A stretch of DNA of 64,000 bases from UBA1181 sp045226255 (GTDB taxonomy: Bacteria; Bacteroidota; Bacteroidia; Bacteroidales; Paludibacteraceae), in contig JBGVCG010000018.1 in NCBI GenBank assembly GCA_045226255.1, positions 56,385 through 120,384 on the forward strand. Direction: 5' to 3'. A program made the translations under genes and the position numbers. The notes below the pieces were generated by a model. That model did no database searches. It was given only the letters and a program-made list of their open reading frames with translations, and was not told the origin of the DNA. Position 1 is the stretch's first letter. Each line of letters opens with the position of its first letter. Positions 1 through 8,010 of the stretch are shown here, one piece after another.

Positions 1-108
1 TGCATTCTCTTTGACAGCAAATTCAAAAGTTCCGAAGTTCTGAAGCGTCAAAGGAAAACGTCAGTAAACGTTTTTCTGTATATGTCCGCACCCGTAGTGG
101 GTACGCCA

Positions 109-137
109 CAAAGGTAGGGGATAATTTTTAATAACAA
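109..137 (-). promoter_or_regulatory. Candidate promoter firing out of the left edge
   Basis: Read on the minus strand there is TACCTTTG (complement of 109-116), a match to the Bacteroidota -7 element TAnnTTTG, with TTG (complement of 135-137) 18 bases upstream. The first ATG downstream is the complement of 3-5, so the gene it would drive starts at the window edge and lies outside. Consensus match only. Confidence 0.4.
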
Positions 138-265
138 GAAATTGCGTGTGATTTTTTCATAAGCATGTTCCCGCACTTAATTCCAAGTATCATATAGACG
201 GATTGATCATGGATTTGGGGACCGGTCGGAAAGTGGTTGGATGATGTCTGTATTCCGTGCTAAAT

Positions 266-430
266 TTATACCGATGGCGTGATAATTAGTCGCCATGTGC
301 CATCTTTCTCTACTCGTTGTATGTAGCCTTTGGTGGTCAGCTGCTTCAGTTGCTTGTTTACGGCTGCAACGTTGATACATCCATTTCCTCTTTGTTTTTG
401 CAAGTTTTTGCCATTAAAGGTATATGATGT
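266..430 (-). pseudogene. Remnant of a winged-helix DNA-binding protein
   Basis: A minus-strand frame closed by TAA (266-268) and preceded by TAG (431-433) encodes about 54 residues with no good start codon. Its centre reads VNKQLKQLTTKGYIQRVEKD, which resembles the recognition helix and wing of winged-helix regulators, including the C-terminal ends of AlbA_2/ATP-binding regulators. The lack of a start and the short length suggest a decayed 3' end of a larger gene. Recognition is by eye only and the family is uncertain. Confidence 0.3.
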
Positions 431-663
431 CTACCTTTTAAGCCGATTTCTTGCATTCCTTACATTGTGGCAAGTTTGGTTAGCTGTTGTCACATCTTCT
501 TCGGGAGAAGGTATGTCTGGATGTGCTTCGAAGATACGAATTAATTATGAAAACCACGTAAGATACACTCAAAAGGAATGTGATTTTCTTCTCTTTTATT
601 GTGTTTTGTTCAATTTTTTACTCTCGTATTTGAATGTACGCTAATGAAAGATTTTTCAGAATA
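431..663. other. No convincing gene
   Basis: Between the winged-helix remnant and the promoter at 664. The plus-strand open frame over 330-644 has no signal sequence, domain or codon pattern I recognise and overlaps the remnant antisense. AT-rich, no clear repeat. Confidence 0.4.
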
Positions 664-695
664 TTTGGCGGTTTGCGGGGAAGTGTGTAGATTTG
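664..695 (+). promoter_or_regulatory. Promoter of small gene 724-885
   Basis: TTTG (664-667), 20 bases, then TAGATTTG (688-695): a full match to the Bacteroidota housekeeping promoter with ideal spacing. Transcription would start near 702, giving a leader of about 20 nt. A purine-rich AAGGAAAGG (711-719) lies 4 nt before the ATG at 724. Confidence 0.5.
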
Positions 696-723
696 CGGCC
701 GTTTTTCGGAAAGGAAAGGCATA

Positions 724-885
724 ATGAGACAGCATGGAATGAACATATCATTAACGGCACATTTTCAAGGCTCAAAAGGCTTTGGCTGGATTTGTTATGT
801 CTATTATGCAGGCATTACGAGGTGTGAACAACAAACGCATACTTTCCGACGAAAATCATTTGGTGAGATGATGGTAGCGACATAA
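724..885 (+). CDS. Small protein of unknown function (53 aa)
   Basis: This 53-codon frame begins ATG at 724 and ends TAA at 883-885. I do not recognise the product. The middle (GWICYVYYAGITRCEQQTHT) is rich in aromatic and beta-branched residues and looks like two beta strands; there is no signal peptide or membrane segment. It is supported mainly by context: a well-spaced promoter at 664-695, a purine-rich ribosome-binding-like stretch at 711-719, and a strong intrinsic terminator at 917-959, with nothing else between them. It therefore looks like a monocistronic unit of about 255 nt. The alternative is a non-coding RNA of the same extent; the hairpin at 874-892 (arms GTAGC/GCTAC) overlaps the stop codon and fits either reading. 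Confidence 0.5.
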   Translation: MRQHGMNISLTAHFQGSKGFGWICYVYYAGITRCEQQTHTFRRKSFGEMMVAT

Positions 886-916
886 GTGCTACTGACTACG
901 ATAAGAGATGCAATGA

Positions 917-959
917 GACCGTTGGAAAGTGAACCCAGACTTTCCAACGGTCTTTTTTT
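917..959 (+). terminator. Strong intrinsic terminator
   Basis: Perfect 14-bp stem, GACCGTTGGAAAGT (917-930) with its complement at 939-952, 8-nt loop, then a run of seven T (953-959). Ends the transcript of the small gene at 724-885. Confidence 0.85.
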
Positions 960-1052
960 ATGCCCATTTATTCTTCTCCACACCCGACAATATGGGCTGC
1001 CATTCATAATCATTATTAACCGCGCAGCGATGCGCACAAACAGAAAAGTAAA

Positions 1053-2096
1053 ATGTTAGAATTTAAGAAGTACAACTCCATTGAGAATTCTTTCGACAGA
1101 AAGTTCATGGAGAAGGTCATGGTAGAGATGCCCGCTGACCTTGAGTATGTGGTACAGGAGAAAGTGCATGGTGCCAACACCAGTTTTTTGTGTGATGGCA
1201 ATGAGGTGAAGTTTGCCAAAAGGACATCTGTGCTCGCTGAAGATGAGAACTTCTACGAGTACGCCGAATTGCTGGAGACCTACAAAGACCGAGTGCTCAG
1301 TTTGTTCGGGAGGGTGAAAGCCAGATACCCAGAGATCTCCCATATCTCTGTGTTCGGTGAGATGTTCGGTGGCCGCTATCCCCACAGCGATGTAAAGGCG
1401 AGTCATGGTTGTACATTGATTCAGAAGGGAGTGTTTTACGCTCCCGAGCATGAATTCTACGCCTTCGACATATATCTTTTTGAGGGTGAGAACAGCAGGT
1501 TCCTGCCTGTGGAAGAGACGAACGAACTGTTCGAGGCGGAGGGTTTCTTCTATGCCAAGACTCTTTTCAGAGGTACGTTGGCTGAGTGCCTTAAATACCC
1601 GAACGCCTTTGAGAGTAAGATCGCCGAGAGTTTGGGGCTACCCGCCATCGAGAACAATATTTGCGAAGGTGTGGTTATCAGACCTGTGGTGCCGATGTAT
1701 CTCAGAAATGGTTCTAGAGTGCTCATCAAGAACAAGAACGAACGGTTCTCTGAGAAGAAGAGTGTCAAGACTCGCAACAAACTTCTTGCTGAGCCTGCCC
1801 CAAATAATGATAGCGAGGCTTTGAAGATCCTGCTCGCGGAAGTTGAAGCTTATGTTACTGAGAACAGGCTGACTAATGTGGTGAGCCATATCGGCGAGGT
1901 GCATTTCCCGCAGGATTTCGGCAAAGTGGCGGGGCTCTTCTCCAAGGATGTGCTTGACGATTTTCTTAAAGAACACGGCGACGCTTACACCGCCCTCGAC
2001 AAGGGTGAGCAGAAGTCGCTGAACAAGAAATTAAACAAGCTATGCACAGCTTTCGTGAAAGGTGTCCATATGAGTCAGGCCTCTATGCTTGAGTGA
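1053..2096 (+). CDS. RNA ligase, T4 Rnl2 family
   Basis: ATP-dependent RNA ligase that seals 3'-OH/5'-phosphate RNA ends through a ligase-adenylate. The 347-residue protein shows the nucleotidyltransferase motifs in order: motif I EKVHGAN with the lysine that carries AMP at residue 37, a motif III-like FGEMFGGRYPH, motif IV EGVVIRP and motif V IKNKNERFSE. Length is close to T4 Rnl2 (about 334 residues), and the last 110 residues match the position of the Rnl2 C-terminal domain. No partner (polynucleotide kinase, phosphatase, toxin) is adjacent, so the biological substrate is open; RNA repair is the family expectation. The start at 1053 directly precedes the conserved N-terminal FKKYNSIEN. A small hairpin (GCGCA/TGCGC, 1022-1035) sits 17 nt before the start. 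The gene is followed by its own terminator. Confidence 0.88.
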   Translation: MLEFKKYNSIENSFDRKFMEKVMVEMPADLEYVVQEKVHGANTSFLCDGNEVKFAKRTSVLAEDENFYEYAELLETYKDRVLSLFGRVKARYPEISHISVFGEMFGGRYPHSDVKASHGCTLIQKGVFYAPEHEFYAFDIYLFEGENSRFLPVEETNELFEAEGFFYAKTLFRGTLAECLKYPNAFESKIAESLGLPAIENNICEGVVIRPVVPMYLRNGSRVLIKNKNERFSEKKSVKTRNKLLAEPAPNNDSEALKILLAEVEAYVTENRLTNVVSHIGEVHFPQDFGKVAGLFSKDVLDDFLKEHGDAYTALDKGEQKSLNKKLNKLCTAFVKGVHMSQASMLE

Positions 2097-2105
2097 TTAA
2101 CAAAA

Positions 2106-2135
2106 GCCGCCCGAAGTCTTCCTCCGGGCGGCTTT
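2106..2135. terminator. Terminator between convergent genes
   Basis: GCCGCCCG (2106-2113) pairs with CGGGCGGC (2125-2132), followed by TTT on the plus strand and flanked by AAAA on the other side. It serves the RNA ligase gene and can also act for the gene ending at 2139 on the minus strand. Confidence 0.75.
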
Positions 2136-2138
2136 CTC

Positions 2139-2567
2139 TTACAATATCACGTATTCCTTTGGCTTGAAGTTGTCCTCCATGCACCATACGTGCGCCTTGC
2201 CGTGCTGCATGCGGAACACCTGAAGGAAGGCGAAGAACGCCTCGTCGCCTTGCTGCGCCCTCCATGGCTGGAGGAACTTGCGTGACGGGTGGTTGACGAT
2301 CTCTTCCTTTATAGCCCGCTCCTCGTCAAGCTCGAATTTGCCCTCCACGCGTATCTGGTATTTGCCGCAGGAGAAGCAGACCTCGGCGCGCGGGTCGGCC
2401 ACCAACTGGCGGTATAGATCCTTCGTCACACCGGTATGGAACACGATGCCTTCCTCGTCGGCTTTGTACATCAATATGCCTCGTACGTGAGGCTGCCCAT
2501 TGTCATTGGTCGCAACGTACATCACAGGATGTTCGTTCATCAGTTTGAAAAGTTCTTCTTTTGTCAT
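2139..2567 (-). CDS. Pyridoxamine 5'-phosphate oxidase-like flavin protein
   Basis: A 142-residue single-domain protein of the split-barrel FMN-binding fold. Seen features are the N-terminal helix MTKEELFKLMNEHPVMYVAT, then strands containing GQPHVRGILMY and VCFSCGKYQIRVEGKFEL, typical of small PNPOx-like proteins annotated as general stress or uncharacterised flavin proteins. It lacks the extra C-terminal region of true PdxH, so vitamin B6 synthesis is unlikely; the cofactor could be FMN or F420-type, and the substrate is unknown. The ATG at 2567 was chosen because upstream in-frame sequence does not resemble the family. It stands alone, convergent with the RNA ligase gene. Confidence 0.75.
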   Translation of the reverse strand: MTKEELFKLMNEHPVMYVATNDNGQPHVRGILMYKADEEGIVFHTGVTKDLYRQLVADPRAEVCFSCGKYQIRVEGKFELDEERAIKEEIVNHPSRKFLQPWRAQQGDEAFFAFLQVFRMQHGKAHVWCMEDNFKPKEYVIL

Positions 2568-2768
2568 TGTGTAAATGTTTTTATTGTTATCTCCTTCCCC
2601 CAATCTCTTCGTATGTATGTCCTGGCTTGGGTACATCTTCATCCGTACAGGTATTGCGGTTTTCACAAAGTTACACGAATCCGCCTGCACTTCCAAGAGG
2701 GTTCCTCCCTCCTAATGTTAAAAAACGCTTTATTTATGGCTATTTCTCGGTAATTTGGCAGGCGCTAG

Positions 2769-2802
2769 TTGTTCCAAATCTGCGGTTAATGTTGTACCTT
2801 TG
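2769..2802 (+). promoter_or_regulatory. Candidate serB promoter
   Basis: TACCTTTG (2795-2802) fits the Bacteroidota -7 element; TTG at 2769-2771 lies 23 bases upstream, slightly long spacing. A 70-nt leader would precede serB. Confidence 0.45.
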
Positions 2803-2877
2803 CGCCCTGTTTGTGAAACTGCCCTGGTGGAACAGGGTATGATTGGATAAACCTAATTAATTAAGTAAGAGAGATTA

Positions 2878-4104
2878 ATGGTTAGTGAGATTATATTGAT
2901 TAGCATACATGGAGAGGATCGTCCTGGTGTGACTGCTTCCGTGACGGAGATTTTGGGTAGATATGGCACCACTATTCTGGATGTGGGTCAGGCGGATATC
3001 CACCATACGTTGTCGTTGGGTTTCTTGGTGAAGATTGATGACTCGAACGATTCGGGTAACATCATGAAGGAGATTCTCTTCAAATGTTCCGAACTGGGCA
3101 TTCAGGTGCGTTTCTCGCCTGTCTCGTCGGATGAGTATAACGAGTGGGCTGGCAAACAGGGCCGTCACCGCTACGTCGTTACGATGCTGGGCCATGCGAT
3201 CACGGCGCGCCAGATGGCTTTGGTCTCCAAGGCTGTGGCTGAGCAACATCTGAACATCGACTCCATCAAGCGTCTTTCCGGACGTCCTTCGCTGGACGTG
3301 CGGGAGCTGGAGAACGTGCGCTCCTGCATCGAGTTCTCCGTCCGTGGACAACTGCTGGACAAGGAGGCGCTCTCCCAACGTTTCATGGAGATCTCCTCGC
3401 AGGAGAATGTGGACATCTCCTTCCAGAAGGATGACCTCTACCGCCGCAACCGTCGCTTGGTATGCTTCGATATGGATTCCACGCTGATCAAGACGGAGGT
3501 GATCGATGAGCTGGCGGACCGCGCCGGCGTGGGCGACCAAGTGCGCGCCATCACGGAGTCTGCCATGCGTGGTGAGATCGATTTCAGCGAGAGCTTCCGC
3601 CGTCGTGTGGCGTTGCTGAAGGGACTGGACGAGTCTGTGATGCGCAACATAGCCGAGAACCTGCCGATCATGGATGGCGCCGACCGTCTGATGGGTGTGC
3701 TGAAGCGTTGCGGCTTCAAGATAGCGATCCTCTCCGGTGGTTTCACCTACTTCGGTCGCTACCTGCAGAAACGTTTCGGGGTCGATTATGTCTATGCCAA
3801 CCAACTGGAGATCCAGGATGGTAAGCTGACGGGCAACTATGTGGGCGATATCGTGGACGGCAAACGTAAGGCGGAGCTGTTGAACCTTATCGCGCAGGTG
3901 GAGAAGATCGAGCTGGAGCAGGTGATCGCAGTCGGGGACGGTGCGAATGACCTCCCGATGCTGAACTTGGCGGGCTTGGGCATCGCTTTCCATGCGAAGC
4001 CTAAGGTGAAGGCGAACGCCCAACAGGCGATCTCCACCATCGGTCTGGATGGTATCCTCTACTTCCTTGGATTTAGGGATTCTCACATCGAGTCGCTCGT
4101 GTAG
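2878..4104 (+). CDS. serB: Phosphoserine phosphatase SerB
   Basis: Last step of serine biosynthesis, hydrolysing O-phosphoserine to serine in the cytoplasm. The 408-residue protein has two tandem ACT-type domains (about 4-80 and 98-175) followed by a HAD phosphatase: motif I DMDST with the nucleophile Asp198 and Asp200, a cap beginning EVIDELADRAGVG, motif II SGG (286-288), the motif III lysine in the DGKRKAE segment near 328-334, and motif IV GDGANDLPML (from 353). This two-ACT form is common in Bacteroidota and usually means serine feedback control, which is inferred here. Start at 2878 precedes the ACT strand SEIILISIHGEDRPG. Monocistronic, with a promoter upstream and a terminator downstream. 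Confidence 0.95.
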   Translation: MVSEIILISIHGEDRPGVTASVTEILGRYGTTILDVGQADIHHTLSLGFLVKIDDSNDSGNIMKEILFKCSELGIQVRFSPVSSDEYNEWAGKQGRHRYVVTMLGHAITARQMALVSKAVAEQHLNIDSIKRLSGRPSLDVRELENVRSCIEFSVRGQLLDKEALSQRFMEISSQENVDISFQKDDLYRRNRRLVCFDMDSTLIKTEVIDELADRAGVGDQVRAITESAMRGEIDFSESFRRRVALLKGLDESVMRNIAENLPIMDGADRLMGVLKRCGFKIAILSGGFTYFGRYLQKRFGVDYVYANQLEIQDGKLTGNYVGDIVDGKRKAELLNLIAQVEKIELEQVIAVGDGANDLPMLNLAGLGIAFHAKPKVKANAQQAISTIGLDGILYFLGFRDSHIESLV

Positions 4105-4147
4105 GGAGACGATGTGTCGCGGGGCGGAATGCCCTCATATATGGTTC

Positions 4148-4186
4148 AAGTGGGTTCGTCCAATGGTTGGATGGACTCACTTTTTT
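4148..4186 (+). terminator. serB terminator
   Basis: AAGTGGGTTCGTCCAA (4148-4163) pairs, with G-U pairs, to TTGGATGGACTCACTT (4167-4182) across a 3-nt loop, followed by a T run to 4186. The stop codon of the convergent gldG lies inside the right arm. Confidence 0.7.
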
Positions 4187-5877
4187 AGTTCCTTGGTGTA
4201 TCTTTTCTTCCTGATGAAGTTGAAGCATACCCCGAAGAGTCCGAGGAGGACGAGCGGCAACGCTATGTTGGCGATCTGCCAGAAGGTGCGTTGGCCGATG
4301 ATGGCGGGTTTGTTCAGGAGGCGCAGTTTGATCTCCCGTGAGCGGAGGGCCATCCATCCGTCATCGTCCGTGAGGTAGTTCACAGCGTTGAGGAGCAGCT
4401 CCTTGTTGCTGAATTGTTGGTTCATGTAACGGTCGTAGCCGAGCGGCAGGATGTTCATGTTCTCACCCTTGCCCTGCACATCGTTTCGGATGACGTCGCC
4501 GTCCGCGATGACAACCATCTTGGTCGGTTTGCTCTCCGTCAGCATCGGGTCTGACGTCGTCACGCCCTGAGGGATCATCCTGTTCTTGAATACGGAAGGG
4601 AATACGCCTTCCAGCACCGCTCCGAGGATGATGTTGTGTTTGTTGAAGTAGTAACCGTTCTTCTCCACGTTGATGACATCCATGCTGACGACGGAAGGAA
4701 TGTTCTGCACGTGCGTACCGGTCGAGGTGACGAGCAGCGGGGTCTTCTTCACGTCCATCTCCTCGTTCACGAAGTCGATCGAGCTGACGAACTCCGTCTT
4801 CACGGGCGCCAGGTTTTTGGATATTGGGTGGATAGGGGTCGCCAACGCCAGAGGCGAGTAGTACCAAGGCATCGGTTCGTACTTAGGTTGGTCGCCCATG
4901 CGCGCCGTGTTCACGGGGATCAGCAGGCATTGCACGTCCTGCACGAGGTCCGCGTTGATGCGCACGCCGTAGTTGAAGAGTTGGTCGCTGAGGTTCAGTT
5001 TGTTCTCTATGCCGATGGTTTGCGAGGCGGTGGAGAGGCTATCCAGCGAGATGCGGGCACCGTCCACCAGCCAGAGCACCTTGCCCCCCTTCATGATGTA
5101 TTGGTCGATCACGTATTTATCCTTCTCGGGGAAGCCCTCCGTAGGTCCGGCGATGATGAGCGCCTTGTAGTCGTTCAGGATGGAAGGGTCGTCGGCGATG
5201 GCTCCTCTGTCCACTTGGTAGTAGTGGCTCAAGGCTTGGGTCATGTCGTAGACCAGCGGCTGCACCCATTCCCCGTGGCCCTCCAGGAAAGCCACCTTAG
5301 GCACCTGCTTCGTGGTCATGAGGCGTAGGGCGTCCGTGATTTCGTATTCAAGCGTCTCGATGGAGGTGTTGAGGTTCTCCTCGCCCGACTTGTCCGGTAC
5401 GTTCTTCAGGAGGTTGACGGGACGGCTTTTCCCCTTGTAGAGGATCTCTATCCAAGGGAAGACCACCTTTTGCATGGCCTGACCCTCCTGGTCCCTGTCG
5501 TGAACCAATATGCCTCGCATTCCACGTTTCTCCAGCTCCTCGTATTTCTTGTCGCGCTCCTCGTTGGTGGCGCCTGCGGAAGGGTTTTCGAAGGTGTAGC
5601 GGACCCGTTCCCCCGCATATGCGTCAAACTCGTCCAGCATCTCCTTGGTGGCCTTGCGTAGGCGAAGGAAGCCAGCGTTGAGGTCGCCGTCCAGATAGAC
5701 CTTCACCTCCAGTTCCTCGTCGAGTGAGCCGAGGAGGTTCTTGGTGTTGTCGGAGAGGGAATAACGCTTCTCCGAGGTCAGGTCGATGCGGAAGAAGTGC
5801 CGCTCCGAGATGAAGTAGACAGCGATGACTGCTATGATGAAAAGAATGATATGGATACTCTTTTTTATCATTTCCAT
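4177..5877 (-). CDS. gldG: Gliding motility-associated protein GldG
   Basis: A 566-residue membrane protein of the GldG family (ABC-type uncharacterised transport domain). It has an N-terminal membrane helix (about 8-27, IILFIIAVIAVYF), a large periplasmic region, and a C-terminal helix (about 535-555, ALPLVLLGLFGVCF) before a basic tail. In Flavobacterium johnsoniae GldG works with GldA and GldF as an ABC transporter needed for gliding. Here it is the last gene of gldE-gldD-gldG and no gldF or gldA is nearby, so a partner must be encoded elsewhere or is missing. The start at 5877 overlaps the gldD stop by 10 nt; an ATG at 5871 would give the classic 4-nt ATGA overlap and is equally likely. 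Confidence 0.85.
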   Translation of the reverse strand: MEMIKKSIHIILFIIAVIAVYFISERHFFRIDLTSEKRYSLSDNTKNLLGSLDEELEVKVYLDGDLNAGFLRLRKATKEMLDEFDAYAGERVRYTFENPSAGATNEERDKKYEELEKRGMRGILVHDRDQEGQAMQKVVFPWIEILYKGKSRPVNLLKNVPDKSGEENLNTSIETLEYEITDALRLMTTKQVPKVAFLEGHGEWVQPLVYDMTQALSHYYQVDRGAIADDPSILNDYKALIIAGPTEGFPEKDKYVIDQYIMKGGKVLWLVDGARISLDSLSTASQTIGIENKLNLSDQLFNYGVRINADLVQDVQCLLIPVNTARMGDQPKYEPMPWYYSPLALATPIHPISKNLAPVKTEFVSSIDFVNEEMDVKKTPLLVTSTGTHVQNIPSVVSMDVINVEKNGYYFNKHNIILGAVLEGVFPSVFKNRMIPQGVTTSDPMLTESKPTKMVVIADGDVIRNDVQGKGENMNILPLGYDRYMNQQFSNKELLLNAVNYLTDDDGWMALRSREIKLRLLNKPAIIGQRTFWQIANIALPLVLLGLFGVCFNFIRKKRYTKELKK

Positions 5878-6449
5878 TCTAACGTGTTGATTAGGTTGAT
5901 GATATCCTCCTTGATGTAGTCCACCACCGGGGCGATGGAGTCTTTGTTAGGGCTGGCGTTGAAGTAGAGCGCCCCGCGCAGGAAGTGCCGGCAGCTGTCC
6001 GACATGGCGAATTGGATGTTCGATGCGGTGTTACCCTTCAGCTCGTAGAGCATGCCGTAGACCTTGTGTTCATCGCTGGAGAAGAAGGAGGTGTTGATGC
6101 CCTCCGCCTTGGAGACGTGGGGTTGGTACACCAGCTTGTAGGCCTCCTCCGACAGTTGCGCGAAGTTACCGTTCACCTTGCGGTAGGTACCGTAGATGCG
6201 CGCATTGTATTGGGGGTATATGATGTCGACCCATACCGAGTCGGCTTCGATTCCGCTTGTCTTGACGACGGAGACGTTGTCAGCGTATTCGAAGGAGCAG
6301 GGGAAACCCTCCGTGTGGAATCTCTTGTAAGACTTCTCTTGCAGGTCTATGCGGAAGTATCCACGTGGCTTAGGCATGTATTCCGTGCAGGCGCTCAGCA
6401 GTGCCAGGATAAAGAGGAACAATATGCCTTTATTCATTCTTTTCTTCAT
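5868..6449 (-). CDS. gldD: Gliding motility lipoprotein GldD
   Basis: A 193-residue lipoprotein with signal sequence and lipobox LLSAC (Cys21), followed by the family's conserved PKPRGYFRIDLQEKSYK segment. GldD is required for gliding and type IX secretion in Flavobacterium; its exact role is not settled. It is translationally coupled with both neighbours, its start overlapping the end of gldE by 20 nt (8 nt if the ATG at 6437 is used) and its end overlapping gldG. Length matches the family (about 185-195 residues). Confidence 0.9.
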   Translation of the reverse strand: MKKRMNKGILFLFILALLSACTEYMPKPRGYFRIDLQEKSYKRFHTEGFPCSFEYADNVSVVKTSGIEADSVWVDIIYPQYNARIYGTYRKVNGNFAQLSEEAYKLVYQPHVSKAEGINTSFFSSDEHKVYGMLYELKGNTASNIQFAMSDSCRHFLRGALYFNASPNKDSIAPVVDYIKEDIINLINTLEWK

Positions 6450-7764
6450 TGATGATGAACTTTATTTCCTTGATTCTTCGTTTGTCCGCCGATTTGATCT
6501 CGAAGCGGTATCTGCTGCCCAGTTCGATGGTTTCGCCTGGGGTAGGGATGTAGCCCTTCATTTCGAGGATGAGTCCCGCCAATGTGTCCGCGTCGCCCTC
6601 CGTCTCTCCGAAGTCCTCCTTGTTCACACCGTTGATGTGGTAGAAGTCCGAGAGCAGGAGTTTTCCGTCGAGGATATAGGTGTTGGCGTCGATCGGGATG
6701 ATCTGCTTCTCCTCCTCGTCGTGCTCGTCGCAGATGTCGCCCACGATGACCTCGATGATGTCCTCCATGGTGACGATGCCCGACGTTCCGCCGAACTCGT
6801 CCACCACGACCGCCATGTGGATGTGCTTCTGTTGGAATTCCTTCAGGAGGTCGTCTATCTTCTTGTTTTCCGGCACGAAGTAGGCCTCACGGATGTGGTT
6901 CTGCCACTTGAAGTCCTTTTTCTGGTCGGTATATTGCAGGAAGTCCTTGATGTAGAGGATACCCTTCACGTAGTCGATGGAGTTCTCGTAGACCGGGAGG
7001 CGGGAGTATTCCGACTCGCGGATGATCTTCAGCACCGTGTCGAAGTCGCTGTTGAAGTCCACGTCCACGATGTCCACGCGCGGTTGCATGATTTCGTCCA
7101 CGCTGATCGTTCCGAAGTTCATCACGCCCCGCAGGATCTCCTTCTCGTCCGCCGTCTCCGCGTCGGATAGGTTCAGGGATTTGGAGATGTCCTCTATGGC
7201 CGCGCTGTGTTGGGTGCGCGACTCCAGCCTGCGCTCCACGACGCCGGTCTTGAGCATCAGCAGTTTGGTGAGCGGGGAGAAAATCAGTCCGAACAGGCTG
7301 ACGATGTTGGCGCTTTGGCACAGGTGTTTCTGGCTTTGTTTGTTGGCCATTTTCTTCGGGATGTATTCCGCGAAGATGGTCAGTAGGATGCCTATTGTGG
7401 CGATGACGATGAGCCATTTCCCCCACAGCGCCACGCAGGTACCCGAAAGGAGGTGCCACAGCAGGAGGGTGGTGGTGGAGATGCCCGTCACGATGAAGAT
7501 GTAGCGGGTTGAGATCACGCCGCCTAAGGTCTTGAGCGGGTTCTCCGACAGACTCTTCAGACGTTCGAATTTCTTGTCGTTGGAAATCTTAATCTCCGCG
7601 ATTTCATTGCTGTTCAGGGAAAAGAACTCCGATTCGAAAAACGACACGAAAGAGAGCAACACAAAAGAGGCGCATGCGGCGATGATTGCCGTTATGACTG
7701 TGGCCGTCCACCAGAATTGCTGGCTGTCGGCGATTTCTATAAACGATAAAAGTGGTATATCCAA
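6430..7764 (-). CDS. gldE: Gliding motility protein GldE (CBS/CorC-HlyC type)
   Basis: A 444-residue inner-membrane protein of the hemolysin C/CorC superfamily. The N-terminal third has hydrophobic segments (about 17-42 and 90-145, a DUF21/CNNM-like region), then two CBS domains (roughly 205-330, including EIMQPRVDIVDVD and GGTSGIVTMEDIIEVIVG) and a CorC/HlyC C-terminal domain (about 350-435). This order with an immediately following gldD is diagnostic for GldE. It is first in the gldE-gldD-gldG operon; the 100-odd bases upstream hold an AT-rich region but no promoter I would defend. In many Bacteroidota gldE follows mutY and ssb, which here lie about 22 kb away. Confidence 0.9.
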   Translation of the reverse strand: MDIPLLSFIEIADSQQFWWTATVITAIIAACASFVLLSFVSFFESEFFSLNSNEIAEIKISNDKKFERLKSLSENPLKTLGGVISTRYIFIVTGISTTTLLLWHLLSGTCVALWGKWLIVIATIGILLTIFAEYIPKKMANKQSQKHLCQSANIVSLFGLIFSPLTKLLMLKTGVVERRLESRTQHSAAIEDISKSLNLSDAETADEKEILRGVMNFGTISVDEIMQPRVDIVDVDFNSDFDTVLKIIRESEYSRLPVYENSIDYVKGILYIKDFLQYTDQKKDFKWQNHIREAYFVPENKKIDDLLKEFQQKHIHMAVVVDEFGGTSGIVTMEDIIEVIVGDICDEHDEEEKQIIPIDANTYILDGKLLLSDFYHINGVNKEDFGETEGDADTLAGLILEMKGYIPTPGETIELGSRYRFEIKSADKRRIKEIKFIINEEKNE

Positions 7765-7878
7765 TTACTGAAAATTTCGTTAAACATAATACGTCGGAAT
7801 TTTTCCGATAGTGCAAATATATAATTTTCCCTTCATTTGTGGAAATATATGCGCATGTTTGATTTGACCCTGTTTGCC

Positions 7879-8010
7879 AAAAGTCCGCCTGAAAAGTGTA
7901 ACGATTTACAAAAACTCCGACTAAAAAGTGTATCGAACAGACAAAAAGTGCGACTAAAAAGTGTATCGATTGTACAGAAAGTGCGACTAAAAAATGTAAT
8001 TAATCATTGC
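7879..8010. repeat. 33-bp tandem repeat, four units
   Basis: Four units start at 7879, 7912, 7945 and 7978. The best-conserved part reads GCGACTAAAAAGTGTATCGA (plus strand); each unit holds two AAAAAGTG-like cores. The last unit overlaps the 3' end of the ATPase gene, whose stop codon is at 8000-8002. The period is 11 codons, so every unit stays in the same frame, but no start codon or domain supports translation. The units are too similar and lack unique spacers, so this is not a CRISPR array. Confidence 0.8.

Noticed and set aside
330..644. 104-codon plus-strand frame near the left edge
   Set aside because: No domain, signal or coherent composition, no promoter; antisense to a protein-like remnant at 266-430.
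2875..4086. 403-codon minus-strand frame opposite serB
   Set aside because: Antisense shadow of serB; His/Arg/Leu-rich composition typical of reversed coding DNA.
4141..4180. tRNA-like sequence (GGTTCAAGTGGGTTCG)
   Set aside because: Folds as a simple terminator hairpin with a T run; no cloverleaf.
7879..8010. Possible CRISPR array
   Set aside because: Period 33 with no unique spacers; repeats are contiguous and there are no cas genes.
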